A DNA stretch of 64,000 bases from Deltaproteobacteria bacterium (GCA_029262295.1 JAJCZR010000035.1:1-64000), one strand, 5' to 3'. Positions 1 through 9,765 are shown, numbered from the stretch's first letter. Program-made: numbers and translations. Notes: generated by a model from the letters alone, not told the origin.

Positions 1-516
1 AGTATTAGCTCCGGTATACCGGGAGGAGGAACTATATTCATAGACCTTCCTGATGATGTATTAGCTCTTGCAGCTAGTTTAGTACCAAACATAGCACCAT
101 GTGAAATAGTGGAAAGTCAGACAGCTAATATAGAAGATGCAGATGTGGTGTGTGACATACAAGACTTTCCATTTGAAATAGATGTAATACTAAACTTATG
201 TAGACAGGGAAATGTAAGTGGAGTGGCAGAAGCAGTAGTGGAAGTAATATCAGATGACAGGCCTGAAGAGAGTGCAGAAGAAACAATAGAAATACTGTTA
301 AATGATTTAGAGCTATGTCAGGCAACAGGAGATGGAGACGGAGAGCCAGAGCCGGGAGGAGATGGTGACAGCAGTGGTGATGGAGAAGGAGCAGGAAGTG
401 GATGCGCTATAGCACCTGCAAACACAACCAGTACAAACAGTGTATTGGTAACACTACTATCAGCAGTGGCAGGAATAGCGGGAGTGTTTTTTAGAAGAAG
501 AAAGCAGAATGCATGA
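1..516 (+). CDS. C-terminal part of a secreted/surface protein (5' truncated by window edge): conserved Cys-containing module, Gly/Asp/Glu-rich linker and C-terminal sorting tail GCAIAP..TM..FFRRRK
   Basis: Frame is open from base 1 (SISSGIPGGGTIFIDLPDDVLALAASLVPNIAPCEIVESQTANIEDADVVCDI...). The 140-170 aa region aligns with the C-terminus of the 25487..28111 protein. Confidence 0.8.
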   Translation, partial: SISSGIPGGGTIFIDLPDDVLALAASLVPNIAPCEIVESQTANIEDADVVCDIQDFPFEIDVILNLCRQGNVSGVAEAVVEVISDDRPEESAEETIEILLNDLELCQATGDGDGEPEPGGDGDSSGDGEGAGSGCAIAPANTTSTNSVLVTLLSAVAGIAGVFFRRRKQNA

Positions 517-539
517 TACAAGATTCAAGATCACCTTAT

Positions 540-582
540 ATTCCCCTCTCCCCAGCGTGGGAGAGGGTTAGGGTGAGGGGGA
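540..582. repeat. REP-like intergenic repeat (CCCTCTCCCCAGCGTGGGAGAGGGTTAGGGTGAGGGGG)
   Basis: Inverted CCTCTCCC / GGGAGAGG followed by GGGTGAGGGGG, located in an intergenic region. Confidence 0.5.
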
Positions 583-592
583 TAGAAGAATT

Positions 593-762
593 GTCATACC
601 TGCATGCCTGAGATTGTCCTGAGGCACTCGAAGGATCAGGTATCCAAATCTTTTAAACAATAGATTCCGTTCAGAAAATTAACGGAATGACAGACAGTGA
701 ATCCTGAGATTTATTTAAAATTCTCGTCGAAATCCTGGATTCTAAATCTAGTTTGGGATGAC
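593..762. repeat. Composite GTCAT...ATGAC intergenic repeat; right half matches the repeats at 21924 and 32788
   Basis: AGTGAATCCTGAGATTTATTTAAAATTCTCGTCGAAATCCTGGATTCTAAATCTAGTTTGGGATGAC resembles the right halves of the other copies. Confidence 0.6.
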
Positions 763-775
763 AGAAAAAATACAC

Positions 776-1111
776 TTATCTAAGTTTCGGATTATTTTTG
801 TGCCTGTCTTTATCCCTAGTTGTTTTCTTTTCCATATTCTTTTTAATAGCTTCAGTGAGATCTATTCCCGTCTGGTTTGCAATACATACTAATACAAAGA
901 AAACATCTGCAAGCTCGTCTGATAAATTATATTTTTTATCAGACTCTTTTGAGCTCTGATCACCATAAGTTCGCGACATTATCCTTGCCACTTCACCCAC
1001 TTCTTCGACAAGCTCCGCAAGATTGGTAAGCTCAGAGTAATATCTCACTCCAACATCCTTAATCCAATTATCCACATCTTCTTGATACTGTTTAATAGTT
1101 TTTTCGCTCAT
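776..1111 (-). CDS. MazG-like nucleotide pyrophosphohydrolase
   Basis: ELTNLAELVEEVGEVARIMSRTYG...LSDELADVFFVLVCIANQTGIDL is typical of the MazG/all-alpha NTP-PPase fold. Confidence 0.8.
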   Translation of the reverse strand: MSEKTIKQYQEDVDNWIKDVGVRYYSELTNLAELVEEVGEVARIMSRTYGDQSSKESDKKYNLSDELADVFFVLVCIANQTGIDLTEAIKKNMEKKTTRDKDRHKNNPKLR

Positions 1112-1158
1112 TTTTTATACACTCTAATTAATAAATGCTGTTAGGGTCAAGTCTTTTC

Positions 1159-1440
1159 TTAATCTTGGATTCTTACCCCTCTCCAAAAAGATATATAATC
1201 TTTAATCTCCTTTGCCTTTTCTTTTGGCTCAGGATAAAACCATGCACCATCTTTATTTGTCTTATCACCAACAACTATATCATAGTAGCTTGCCTCACCT
1301 TTCCACGGGCAGCTGGTATGAGTGGAGCTTTCAACCAGCAAATCTTTTTTAACAGAATCGGGAGGAAAGTAGTGATTTCCTTCGATTACAATTGTTTCAC
1401 TACTTTCGGCAACAACTTCATTATTCCATATCGCTTTCAT
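1159..1440 (-). CDS. DUF427 domain protein
   Basis: MKAIWNNEVVAESSETIVIEGNHYFPPDSV...CPWKGEASYYDIVVG...AWFYPEPKEKAKEIKDYISFW matches the DUF427 pattern. Confidence 0.85.
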   Translation of the reverse strand: MKAIWNNEVVAESSETIVIEGNHYFPPDSVKKDLLVESSTHTSCPWKGEASYYDIVVGDKTNKDGAWFYPEPKEKAKEIKDYISFWRGVRIQD

Positions 1441-1533
1441 TAGAACTCCTCAGTTTATTGAATAAACGAATAAAAAATATATCCTATTATTCCAAATTTC
1501 GCTCATTTTTATAATAGGAAGGAAAAAATCCAA

Positions 1534-2115
1534 GTGACTAGAATGGAATTAGAACTAAATAGTGATACTAAGAGACTAAGTTTTGATCAGGCTCTCAGAA
1601 CATTGCAGCAAAACCATATTCAGCTCAGCACAATGGCGGACATTAAAGCGAATATAATGATCACTGTCTGCTCTATTGTTCTGACATTTTCGCTAACACA
1701 GGTTTATAAACCTGTTTTGCAGATACACCTTTCTGTATTAATTACATTCACATTACTTGCACTTTTGCTTGCAGTATTAGCAGTGATCCCAAGTATGAAA
1801 AAACCTCTTGATAAGGATGGCAATCTCGATCAATCCTCATCTATGTTTAACCTTTTTTTCTTTATGCATTTTGATGAAATACCAAAAGATGATTTTATAG
1901 AAAAAATGAAAAAGGTATTGAATGACGATACTTTACTTTATGAACACATAATTGCCGATATCTATGGAAATGGAATTGCACTTTCCAGAAAAAAATACAG
2001 GCTTATAAGGTGGAGTTACCTGCTTTTTCTGGCAGGAATACTATTAAGTATTATCACTTTGGGTGTAGACATATTTTTGGGCAAATCAATCTTTTTATCA
2101 AATACATTAGGTTAA
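1534..2115 (+). CDS. Membrane protein resembling the Pycsar effector (PycTM/DUF5706) family
   Basis: N-terminal helix, then NHIQLSTMADIKANIMITVCSIVLTFSL (D-x-KAN TM motif), a second TM pair and C-terminal TMs. Family assignment by motif only. Confidence 0.55.
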   Translation: MTRMELELNSDTKRLSFDQALRTLQQNHIQLSTMADIKANIMITVCSIVLTFSLTQVYKPVLQIHLSVLITFTLLALLLAVLAVIPSMKKPLDKDGNLDQSSSMFNLFFFMHFDEIPKDDFIEKMKKVLNDDTLLYEHIIADIYGNGIALSRKKYRLIRWSYLLFLAGILLSIITLGVDIFLGKSIFLSNTLG

Positions 2116-2493
2116 TCACCAAATCACTTTTAAATGAGTATATTTTTCAAAATGGCGAAAATCTTTATTCCTTGTGATTATAGGAACTTCGTAATCTATG
2201 CAAGATTGAGCAATAAGGGCATCAGCTAATCTACATTTTAAACCTTTGTTCAATATTATAGATCTTGTTATTCCCGCTCTTTCCCAAAACCCTGAATTTA
2301 GCTCCAGTGTTGGGATATTAATAAGATTCTCAATTATTATATTTGGAAGTTTGGGTTCGCTTAAAATTTCAGTCAAAACTATCGGTGGGATTGCTATAAT
2401 CTGAGAATTCAAACCATTCTCAAATATATCAACATCATTACCGCTTTCTCCTTCAAAAAAAGCGATAATAGTGCTACTATCTACTGCAATCAT
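2116..2493 (-). CDS. vapC: PIN-domain toxin (VapC-type)
   Basis: MIAVDSSTIIAFFEGE...LADALIAQSCIDYEVPIITRNKDFRHF; acidic PIN residues are conserved. Confidence 0.85.
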   Translation of the reverse strand: MIAVDSSTIIAFFEGESGNDVDIFENGLNSQIIAIPPIVLTEILSEPKLPNIIIENLINIPTLELNSGFWERAGITRSIILNKGLKCRLADALIAQSCIDYEVPIITRNKDFRHFEKYTHLKVIW

Positions 2494-2696
2494 ATACGGT
2501 CGTGCTTAAGTTCATCAAGGCTTTTAGAAAATTTTACTTTGCCCTTGGCCCTTATTAATTCTTTATAAGAATTTGAAGCGGCTATTAATTTTAAACCTCT
2601 TCGAACCGTCTCTGTTATACCTTTTCCGGTTTCACTTTGAGCCTTTTTTAATAATTCTTCCGGAATCTGAACTGTTATTTTTCTTGATGTATTCAT
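2490..2696 (-). CDS. vapB: VapB-type ribbon-helix-helix antitoxin
   Basis: Overlaps the PIN gene by 4 nt; KITVQIPEELLKKAQSETGKGITETVRRGLKLI. Confidence 0.75.
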   Translation of the reverse strand: MNTSRKITVQIPEELLKKAQSETGKGITETVRRGLKLIAASNSYKELIRAKGKVKFSKSLDELKHDRI

Positions 2697-2741
2697 TGAT
2701 TTTTAATGTACCATACTCAAAGCCATAAGTCTATATGGTAA

Positions 2742-3581
2742 TTACCATCCAAGCTTCTGAAAAAGCTTCTCTTTAAACTGCAAATAATCATCTGTAATTT
2801 CGGGCATAACCTGATTATTGATTTTTTTTACAAATGTAATTCCAGCAGAAGCGTTAGTAAGAAATGTAAAATCAGAATTAAGCAGATATGGAAGCTTAAA
2901 CTTCCTTTCATTAATCTCATAACCCAATTCAGGTGCTATATCTAAAACAATATCCCTTGTTATTCCTGAAAGTAGCCCGCAATTTAAAGAAGGTGTAAAA
3001 ATTGAAGTACCTCTCACCCAGAAAATGTTGGATGAAGAAGTCTCAACAATCTCATCATTAATATTGAGGAAAACGCAATCATCAAAACCTTTTTCAATAA
3101 CCTCTCTTCTTGCAAGAATATTCTCCATATAGTTAAATGACTTAACTGTATTAAGAGGCGAATTTTGATTTCTCTTGAATTTAGAAACGCAAAGTGAAAA
3201 TTCATTTTTTGTTTCTATATGTTTTTTTACAACAATCAACACAGATGACTTTTCAGGTTTTGAGTAAAAAAGGGTTTCTCCTTCGGAAACAAGGCAAAGC
3301 TTTACGTATGCATCTTGAATTTCGGTTTGAGCAACGGATGCAGCAATAGTTTCCTTTAATAGATCTTCATCGGGATAGGGTATATCAAAAAGCTCAGCAC
3401 TTTCTTTCAGTCGCTGAAAATGTTTATCAAGATAAACGGGAAGTGTTCCTTTATATCTAAACGTCTCAAAAACACCATCCCCATAAAATAAGGCCCTTGG
3501 AAAAAGTATTTTTTCAGACAAGTTGCCATTTACAAATATATACTCTCTCAATGTAGAAAAAAGTATATCATTTAAGAACAA
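2742..3581 (-). CDS. pabC: Aminotransferase class IV, probable 4-amino-4-deoxychorismate lyase
   Basis: PRALFYGDGVFETFRYKG...ETSSSNIFWVRG...GITRDIVLDIAPELGYEINERK; adjacent to pabB. Confidence 0.75.
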   Translation of the reverse strand: MFLNDILFSTLREYIFVNGNLSEKILFPRALFYGDGVFETFRYKGTLPVYLDKHFQRLKESAELFDIPYPDEDLLKETIAASVAQTEIQDAYVKLCLVSEGETLFYSKPEKSSVLIVVKKHIETKNEFSLCVSKFKRNQNSPLNTVKSFNYMENILARREVIEKGFDDCVFLNINDEIVETSSSNIFWVRGTSIFTPSLNCGLLSGITRDIVLDIAPELGYEINERKFKLPYLLNSDFTFLTNASAGITFVKKINNQVMPEITDDYLQFKEKLFQKLGW

Positions 3582-3583
3582 AA

Positions 3584-4807
3584 TTAACGATTATGTGTAG
3601 TTGTGATTATTGCTTTTGACTTTAATATTGTTTCATCATACTCACTCTTCGGATCTGAATCCCATACAATTCCTCCTCCAACCCAAAATGAAGACCCCTC
3701 TTTAGTGTTCACTTTCACTCTTATTGCAACGCTCATTGTAAAATCACCATCTGGTTTAATAAAGCAAATTGCCCCGCAATAAGGTCCTCTGTAATGAGGC
3801 TCAATTTCATCTATTATTTCAAGTGCCCTTCTTTTAGGTGCACCCGTCACTGATCCCGGAGGAAAAGTATTGTAGATTATCTCTGACAGAGTTAATCCAT
3901 CTTTCAAATTACCTTCAATTTCTGATTCCATCTGATAAAGGGTTTCGTAACCTTCCACTTCAAAAAGTTTATTTACTTTGATTGAACCATACTCGCAAAT
4001 TCTACCCAAATCATTCCTCATAAGATCAACTATCATTACATTCTCTGCCCTTTCTTTTATACTGCTTGCTAAAGATTTTTTAAGCATAACATCTGAGGTT
4101 TCATCTTCACCTCTTTTTGCTGTTCCCTTTATTGGTCTTGTAGTGATTTTATTCTTTTCCTTTCTCAGAAAAAGCTCCATTGAACCACTTAAGAGTTGAA
4201 ACTCATTAAAATCGATAAACGCAGAGTAAGGAACGGGCTGAGTTTTATATAATTTAAGAAAATAAGCTCTGGGATCTAAAATTGGATCTGAATAAAATCT
4301 TTGAGATAAATTCACCTGATATATATCCCCAGCGGCAATATATTCTTTTACTAAATTTACCTTTTTTAAATACTCTTCTTTTTTTATATTTGAGATGGGC
4401 CCAGAAACTTTATTTGAGTTAAATTCGATACTTTTATCAATAAAATATCCAATATCAGAATAAGGAATTTTTGATAGATCTTTTGGCTTATAAAAATGAA
4501 AATAGACCTGTGGAAATTTTGTCCCGTCTTTTTTTTCTGAGGTTTTGAAACCCCTGTTTGTATACTCAAGATAGTTATAACCTATATATCCAATTGCGTA
4601 ATAACCCTTTGATGTATATTCATCTAAAACTGCAATGGGATCAGCAGAAAAAATATGGTTTCTTTCATCTGAAAAAAGATGGATTTTGCTATTCAAAAAT
4701 CTAATGGAGAGATGTGGCTTCCCAAACAACATGGCAGTTGGTTTTTCTGAATTAAACCAACCACCACCAGAATCAATTAAAACAGAACTTATAATCTCTT
4801 TATTCAT
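3584..4807 (-). CDS. pabB: Aminodeoxychorismate synthase component I
   Basis: Chorismate-binding motifs (YQVNLSQRF, RPIKGTAKRG, MIVDLMRNDLGR, PPGSVTGAPKRRALEII). Start chosen at MNKE because the longer ORF start (4843) lies in a terminator hairpin. Confidence 0.88.
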   Translation of the reverse strand: MNKEIISSVLIDSGGGWFNSEKPTAMLFGKPHLSIRFLNSKIHLFSDERNHIFSADPIAVLDEYTSKGYYAIGYIGYNYLEYTNRGFKTSEKKDGTKFPQVYFHFYKPKDLSKIPYSDIGYFIDKSIEFNSNKVSGPISNIKKEEYLKKVNLVKEYIAAGDIYQVNLSQRFYSDPILDPRAYFLKLYKTQPVPYSAFIDFNEFQLLSGSMELFLRKEKNKITTRPIKGTAKRGEDETSDVMLKKSLASSIKERAENVMIVDLMRNDLGRICEYGSIKVNKLFEVEGYETLYQMESEIEGNLKDGLTLSEIIYNTFPPGSVTGAPKRRALEIIDEIEPHYRGPYCGAICFIKPDGDFTMSVAIRVKVNTKEGSSFWVGGGIVWDSDPKSEYDETILKSKAIITTTHNR

Positions 4808-4822
4808 TAATATAAATTTATG

Positions 4823-4865
4823 CAAAAAAAAGGGTGAAAACACATCTTAGTGCTTCCACCCTTAA
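4823..4865 (-). terminator. Rho-independent-like terminator between the Hdr-like gene and pabB
   Basis: On the minus strand: AAGGGTGGAAGCAC TAAGAT GTGTTTTCACCC followed by T8. Confidence 0.6.
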
Positions 4866-4885
4866 TATTTTAGTATCACTTTTTA

Positions 4886-6889
4886 CTATGAACTGGGCTT
4901 AGCCGACGCGTGAAGAATTTCGGCTATATCTTTAATCTCCATTTCTTCTTCTTTTCCTCTGAATTTTGCCGCATCATCAAACATTGTATTACAAAAGTAA
5001 CAAGCTGTCGCAAGTGTATCAGGTTTTAGCTCCGCAGCTTCATCAAACCTGTTCCAGTTAACCCTTGGGGCTTCTTCTTCCATCCATATTTTTCCACCAC
5101 CGGCGCCGCAGCAAAAGCTTTTTGATTTTGTTCTCTTCATCTCCACAAGCTCAATACCTGGAATAGATTTTAGAATCTCACGAGGTGAATCATAAACCTG
5201 ATTGTACCTTCCTAAATAACATGAATCATGATAAGTCATTTTTTTGTTAAGATTTTCATCAGGATTTATTCTTCCATCCCTAACTAATTCCAAAAGAAAG
5301 TCGCTGTGATGAACCACTTCATACATACCGCCAAAATCAGGGTACTCATTTTTTATAGTGTTAAAACAGTGAGGGCAATTCGCAAGGATTTTTTTAACTT
5401 TCATCTCATTTAATGTTTCCACATTTTGAGTGGCAAGCATCTGGTAAAGCGCCTCTTCACCAAGCCTTCTTGCAGGATCACCTGTGCATGTTTCCATTGG
5501 GCCTGCAACAGCAAAATTAACTTCTGCAAGTTTTAGGAGAGACACGATTGCCTTTGATACTTCCTGACCTCTTGGATCGTATCCGCCAAAACAACCAGTC
5601 CAATATACAACATCAAACTCTTCAGCACTTTCAGCGTTCACACCTAAAACCGGCACTCCCATATCAGTTAGCCAATTGCCCCTTTCATTAGGATCAAAAC
5701 CCCATGGGTTTCCGTGGCTTTGAAGTTTTTGAAGAGTTCTCATTGCTGGTCCTGAAAGTTTTCCTTCAAGTGTGAGGTATCTTCTCATATCCATGATTTT
5801 GCCCATTTGATCTATAAATAAAGGGCATTGCTCAACGCAAGCGTTACAACTTGTGCATGCCCAAAGCTCCTCAGGAGTTATCCATTCAGTGCTTGGAATT
5901 TCGGTTTGCTCTTCACTTGGCTTTCCATCAAGAATTTCCTTTCCTTCACTTGAAACATAATGTCTCAATTTAACAACAATATCCCTTGGTGATAGTACTT
6001 TCTCTGTGTTCCATGCCGGACAGTTATCTGTACACCTTCCACACTCTGTGCAGGTATATGCATCAAGCATATCTTTCCAACTGAAGTCTTCTATTTTTCC
6101 AGCACCAAAGTGGTCAAGATCATCAGGTATATCTTCAAAATCAAGTTTTGATAAAGCCCCGCGTGGCCTGAGGCTCTGAAAAAATACATTTAATACCGCT
6201 GTTAATACATGGCTGTGTTTTGAGTAGGGAAGGTAATTTAAAAATCCAAGAACTATAAGTATATGAAACCACCAGGAAAACTCTTTAAAATATGTGATCC
6301 TGTCCGCGCTCATTCCATCATAAAGTGATGAAAAAATACTTGATATAGGAAGCATACTTGCATTTACTTCTCCAAGTTGAATCCTTCCTCCAGTGTAAAG
6401 AAATGCTGTGGCAACAAGTCCGAAAATAAGTCCCAAAATTACAACTGCATCAGGCCCGTTTACCTCTCTTCTTCTGCCAATTGTGAGCCTGTTTATAATC
6501 CCCATTCCGATCGCAATGAGCACAAGTACGTGAACAATATCAAGAATAAATTCGTAAAACTCATGGGCCTTTCCGGGAATTAACTGAAACCCGGGAATAA
6601 CGCCGCTTACCAGAAGCTCAACAGTTCCTATTGTAATAATAATAAAACCCCAAAAAATCATTGCATGTTCAAGGCCGGCAAATTTATATTTGAAAAGTCT
6701 TCTCTGGCCAAAAACATATATCAAAACCTTTTTAATTCTTGTTGGGATATCGCCGAATCTGTTATCTTCTTTTTTCCCGAGTGTAATAAGTTTTATAAGG
6801 TTGTATATGTTGTAAGCAAAAAAGCCGAAGGCGGCTATTAACAACAATATCATTATTATAGACTTTGGACCCATACCTGAAACCTCCAA
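4886..6889 (-). CDS. Membrane Fe-S oxidoreductase: nitrate reductase gamma-like N-terminus, two 4Fe-4S motifs, two CCG (heterodisulfide reductase-like) domains
   Basis: Multiple TMs, CTECGRCTDNCPAWN, CTSCNACVEQCPLF, CCGAGGGKIWMEEE, TACYFCNTMFDDA. Confidence 0.85.
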   Translation of the reverse strand: MEVSGMGPKSIIMILLLIAAFGFFAYNIYNLIKLITLGKKEDNRFGDIPTRIKKVLIYVFGQRRLFKYKFAGLEHAMIFWGFIIITIGTVELLVSGVIPGFQLIPGKAHEFYEFILDIVHVLVLIAIGMGIINRLTIGRRREVNGPDAVVILGLIFGLVATAFLYTGGRIQLGEVNASMLPISSIFSSLYDGMSADRITYFKEFSWWFHILIVLGFLNYLPYSKHSHVLTAVLNVFFQSLRPRGALSKLDFEDIPDDLDHFGAGKIEDFSWKDMLDAYTCTECGRCTDNCPAWNTEKVLSPRDIVVKLRHYVSSEGKEILDGKPSEEQTEIPSTEWITPEELWACTSCNACVEQCPLFIDQMGKIMDMRRYLTLEGKLSGPAMRTLQKLQSHGNPWGFDPNERGNWLTDMGVPVLGVNAESAEEFDVVYWTGCFGGYDPRGQEVSKAIVSLLKLAEVNFAVAGPMETCTGDPARRLGEEALYQMLATQNVETLNEMKVKKILANCPHCFNTIKNEYPDFGGMYEVVHHSDFLLELVRDGRINPDENLNKKMTYHDSCYLGRYNQVYDSPREILKSIPGIELVEMKRTKSKSFCCGAGGGKIWMEEEAPRVNWNRFDEAAELKPDTLATACYFCNTMFDDAAKFRGKEEEMEIKDIAEILHASAKPSS

Positions 6890-7097
6890 AAAAGTGGCGC
6901 TTTGATTAATTCAGTTTAAACCAGGTGTGTTTAATGTCAAGATTGAAAAGTTACTTTATGCCCATAAAATAAGGCTTATTAAGTATTTTTGATGATATTG
7001 ATGTTCTTGATTTAATTTACTTAATGTGTTGAGATAAACTGCTTTATTTATATTGAATCTTAAAGGTGCCGTGATATAATTTGATGTTCTTAATTTT

Positions 7098-7172
7098 GGC
7101 GGCGTAGCTCAGGGGTAGAGCAGTGCTCTCATAAGGCATTTGTCGGTGGTTCAAATCCACCCGTCGCCACCA
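7098..7172 (+). tRNA. tRNA-Met (anticodon CAT), 3' CCA encoded
   Basis: Cloverleaf: acceptor GGCGGCG/CGTCGCC, D stem GCTC/GAGC, anticodon loop CTCATAA, T arm GGTGG-TTCAAAT-CCACC, ends ACCA. CAT could also be a lysidine-modified tRNA-Ile2. Confidence 0.95.
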
Positions 7173-7402
7173 AATAAAACAATTTACTTTGAGTTATACT
7201 TTACCTCTATATTCACAACTCCTTTAAATCTAAATTTGAATTTAAGTATTTATCCAAATGAACCCGAAACTAATTTTATTAAGCATTTTCAGTGCCTTTT
7301 TTTATTGAGCTAACCTGTTTTCTCTTGCTCAAACAATCAAATTTGAATTAAAACTAAACCATGTAATATTTTTCCTTCAATAAATAACCTTAGGGCAAAA
7401 CT

Positions 7403-7948
7403 TTGAAATCAAAATTAATAAACGGAAGCGAAATTAAAGGGGTTTTATTCAAAAAACTTTCAGAACAAACTGACAGTAGAGGCTCATTTACTGAAATATT
7501 TCAAAAACACTGGAACGCAGCTTTAATAGAGGGTGTTCAATGGAGTGTTGTGAAATCAAAACCGAAAGTTTTCAGAGGAATGCACCTTCATAGAAGACAC
7601 GACGAGTTTTTCTGCCTGATTAAAGGGAAATGTTTAGTTGGCCTTAAAGATATTCGACCCGGATCATCGACAGAAAATGATTACTCACTTTATGAACTTA
7701 ATGAAAAAGATTTAAGCTCACTTATATTCCCAGCTGGTCTTCTTCACGGATGGTATTTTTTTGAGGATTCAATTCATATTCAGTCTGTTTCAGAATCTTA
7801 TACTGACTATAAAAATGATGATAATATTGGGTGTGTCTGGAACGATCCCGATCTTGGAATTCCATGGCCATTTAATAAAGTTGAAATATCAGAGAGGGCA
7901 AAAAATTTTCTAAAACTATCTGAGATACAAAAGCTTAATAACCCTTAA
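7403..7948 (+). CDS. dTDP-4-dehydrorhamnose 3,5-epimerase-like (RmlC-family cupin)
   Basis: DSRGSFTEIFQKHW...KVFRGMHLHRRHDEFFCLIKGKC...IFPAGLLHGWYFFED; TTG start. Confidence 0.85.
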   Translation: MKSKLINGSEIKGVLFKKLSEQTDSRGSFTEIFQKHWNAALIEGVQWSVVKSKPKVFRGMHLHRRHDEFFCLIKGKCLVGLKDIRPGSSTENDYSLYELNEKDLSSLIFPAGLLHGWYFFEDSIHIQSVSESYTDYKNDDNIGCVWNDPDLGIPWPFNKVEISERAKNFLKLSEIQKLNNP

Positions 7949-8830
7949 TATGTTTTTGGGACTGAGTTTTTTTATATAAAAGAGTAATCCGTTTATATTA
8001 AAGATTCTTTTTTGTAACTCCTCAATGTCCTTTAACAAATTATTCCTTTCTGTATAAAGACCTTTTAAAGATAATGTTTCCAAATCTCTCAAATAATTTT
8101 CTTTTTTTATATAATCATACCAAAGAGCTAGTTCATTCAGTCTTTTACTAGTTGACCATCCTTTTTTATGTGTTCCCCTTCTGATAAAAATTATAGATGG
8201 TGGATACGAAGGGAAATAAGGTATTGAATTTTCATGGGCAAATAGTTGTTCATACATATAGTGATCAGTGGGATAACCGACAGGTGTTGTCCTCCATCCA
8301 TGTGGAAGTTTCTTATAAAGCTCAAGGGAATGAGTAAGGGTTGAAAGTCTGAAACCCCTCATTTTTCCAGGCACTATTGGCAAAGAACAAAACCTTTTTT
8401 CCAGTTTGTTAATCTCGCCTTCATACCTAAAATATCCGATTGTGAATGAACCATCGATATTGGATGAAAAACATTGCGGAACTACCAAATTATATTTCTT
8501 GTAATATTCTAAAAGTTTTTCAATGTGAAAAGGAAGCATAAGGTCGCGGTCGCATAAGTAACAAACAATCTCACCTTTAGATTCCTGGAGTGCATCATGA
8601 CGATATTTCTCACCCCTGCTTATATCTTTTGGATGATCAAAAAATCTGATCCGTTTATCTTTTTCGATAAGTTCATGAATAATCTTTCTCGTTTCCTCAT
8701 AAACTCCATCACCAATAATAAAAACCTCAATATCTTTAACAGTCTGATTTAATATGCTTCCAACAGAATATGGCAGAAGTGGTCCTCTATCTTTCGTGGT
8801 TGGAACTATAATAGTAGCAACTTTGCCCAT
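7916..8830 (-). CDS. Family 2 glycosyltransferase
   Basis: ATIIVPTTKDRGPLLPYSVGSILNQTVKDIEVFIIGDG...GEIVCYLCDRDLMLP. Confidence 0.8.
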   Translation of the reverse strand: MGKVATIIVPTTKDRGPLLPYSVGSILNQTVKDIEVFIIGDGVYEETRKIIHELIEKDKRIRFFDHPKDISRGEKYRHDALQESKGEIVCYLCDRDLMLPFHIEKLLEYYKKYNLVVPQCFSSNIDGSFTIGYFRYEGEINKLEKRFCSLPIVPGKMRGFRLSTLTHSLELYKKLPHGWRTTPVGYPTDHYMYEQLFAHENSIPYFPSYPPSIIFIRRGTHKKGWSTSKRLNELALWYDYIKKENYLRDLETLSLKGLYTERNNLLKDIEELQKRIFNINGLLFYIKKLSPKNILRVIKLLYLR

Positions 8831-9750
8831 CAGTTTAGCTCTGCTAGTTTTCTAAGTTTCAAAACTGATTCAATTATATCAATACCTTCTTGAAGATTGC
8901 TCTTTGGAGAAGCCCCTCCATTCACATAATCAATAAATGCTAATAACTCTTTTTTAAGAGGCAAAGATGAACCAAACTTTCTTTTCTCAATTTCAACATC
9001 ACTGGAAATGCTTTTTTCATCACCATTATATATCTCAATAAAATCAACCTTTTCATCTTTTAAAACTGCCACACCTTTTTCAAAATGGGCTCTTACTTCC
9101 CTTCTTTTATCAAAATAACGATTAGAAACTTCGAAAATAAATTCATTTGAAGCCCCAAGAACACCTATCATCCCTTTTGGTTCACCATTATAAATTTCAC
9201 AAGTGGCAAAACTAGGTTCAGGAATATAGCCGAGTATCTCAAGTACAATTGTTATATCATGGGGCACAAGCGTCCAGACACTGTCAGTATCAAATCTAGG
9301 ACTTGTCCAATTAGTCCTAGTGGTTTTTAACTGAACCAATTCTCCCAGTTCTTTTGATTTGGTGATCTCTCCAAGTTTAATAATTCCCGGATGGTAACGC
9401 CACACATGCATCAAATAAATATCTTTTTCAGAAAGTTGTTTGATTGTTTCTAAATCATTTGAACTGGTACAAAGAGGCTTTTCAACAAAGATTGGTTTAT
9501 CAAGATCTTTTAGTGTGCTCAGAATATTTGCATGGGTTGTGGCAGGAGTGCTGATTATTATTCCATCAAGTAAATTAAGTTCTTCCAGTTCTGTAAAATA
9601 TTTAGATGCACCGAGCCTTAAGACATCTTCACTTTCTTTTTTGTCAGTTTCATAAACATAAACTTCCGTTTTAAGAGAAATCAAATCCCTTAATATATTC
9701 TTTCCCCAAATGCCACAACCGATAAGACCTATTTTAAGTTTTTTACTCAC
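8830..9750 (-). CDS. Gfo/Idh/MocA family oxidoreductase
   Basis: LKIGLIGCGIWGKNILRDL (Rossmann) ... IFVEKPLCTS. Confidence 0.9.
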   Translation of the reverse strand: MSKKLKIGLIGCGIWGKNILRDLISLKTEVYVYETDKKESEDVLRLGASKYFTELEELNLLDGIIISTPATTHANILSTLKDLDKPIFVEKPLCTSSNDLETIKQLSEKDIYLMHVWRYHPGIIKLGEITKSKELGELVQLKTTRTNWTSPRFDTDSVWTLVPHDITIVLEILGYIPEPSFATCEIYNGEPKGMIGVLGASNEFIFEVSNRYFDKRREVRAHFEKGVAVLKDEKVDFIEIYNGDEKSISSDVEIEKRKFGSSLPLKKELLAFIDYVNGGASPKSNLQEGIDIIESVLKLRKLAELN

Positions 9751-9765
9751 TTTTAACTGGCTCTG

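Noticed and set aside
125-521. Minus-strand ORFs 125..325 and 318..521
   Set aside because: Antisense shadows of the repetitive Gly/Asp-rich coding region; leucine/proline-rich low-complexity translations with no family features.
1135-1443. Plus-strand ORF 1135..1443
   Set aside because: Antisense to the clear DUF427 gene.
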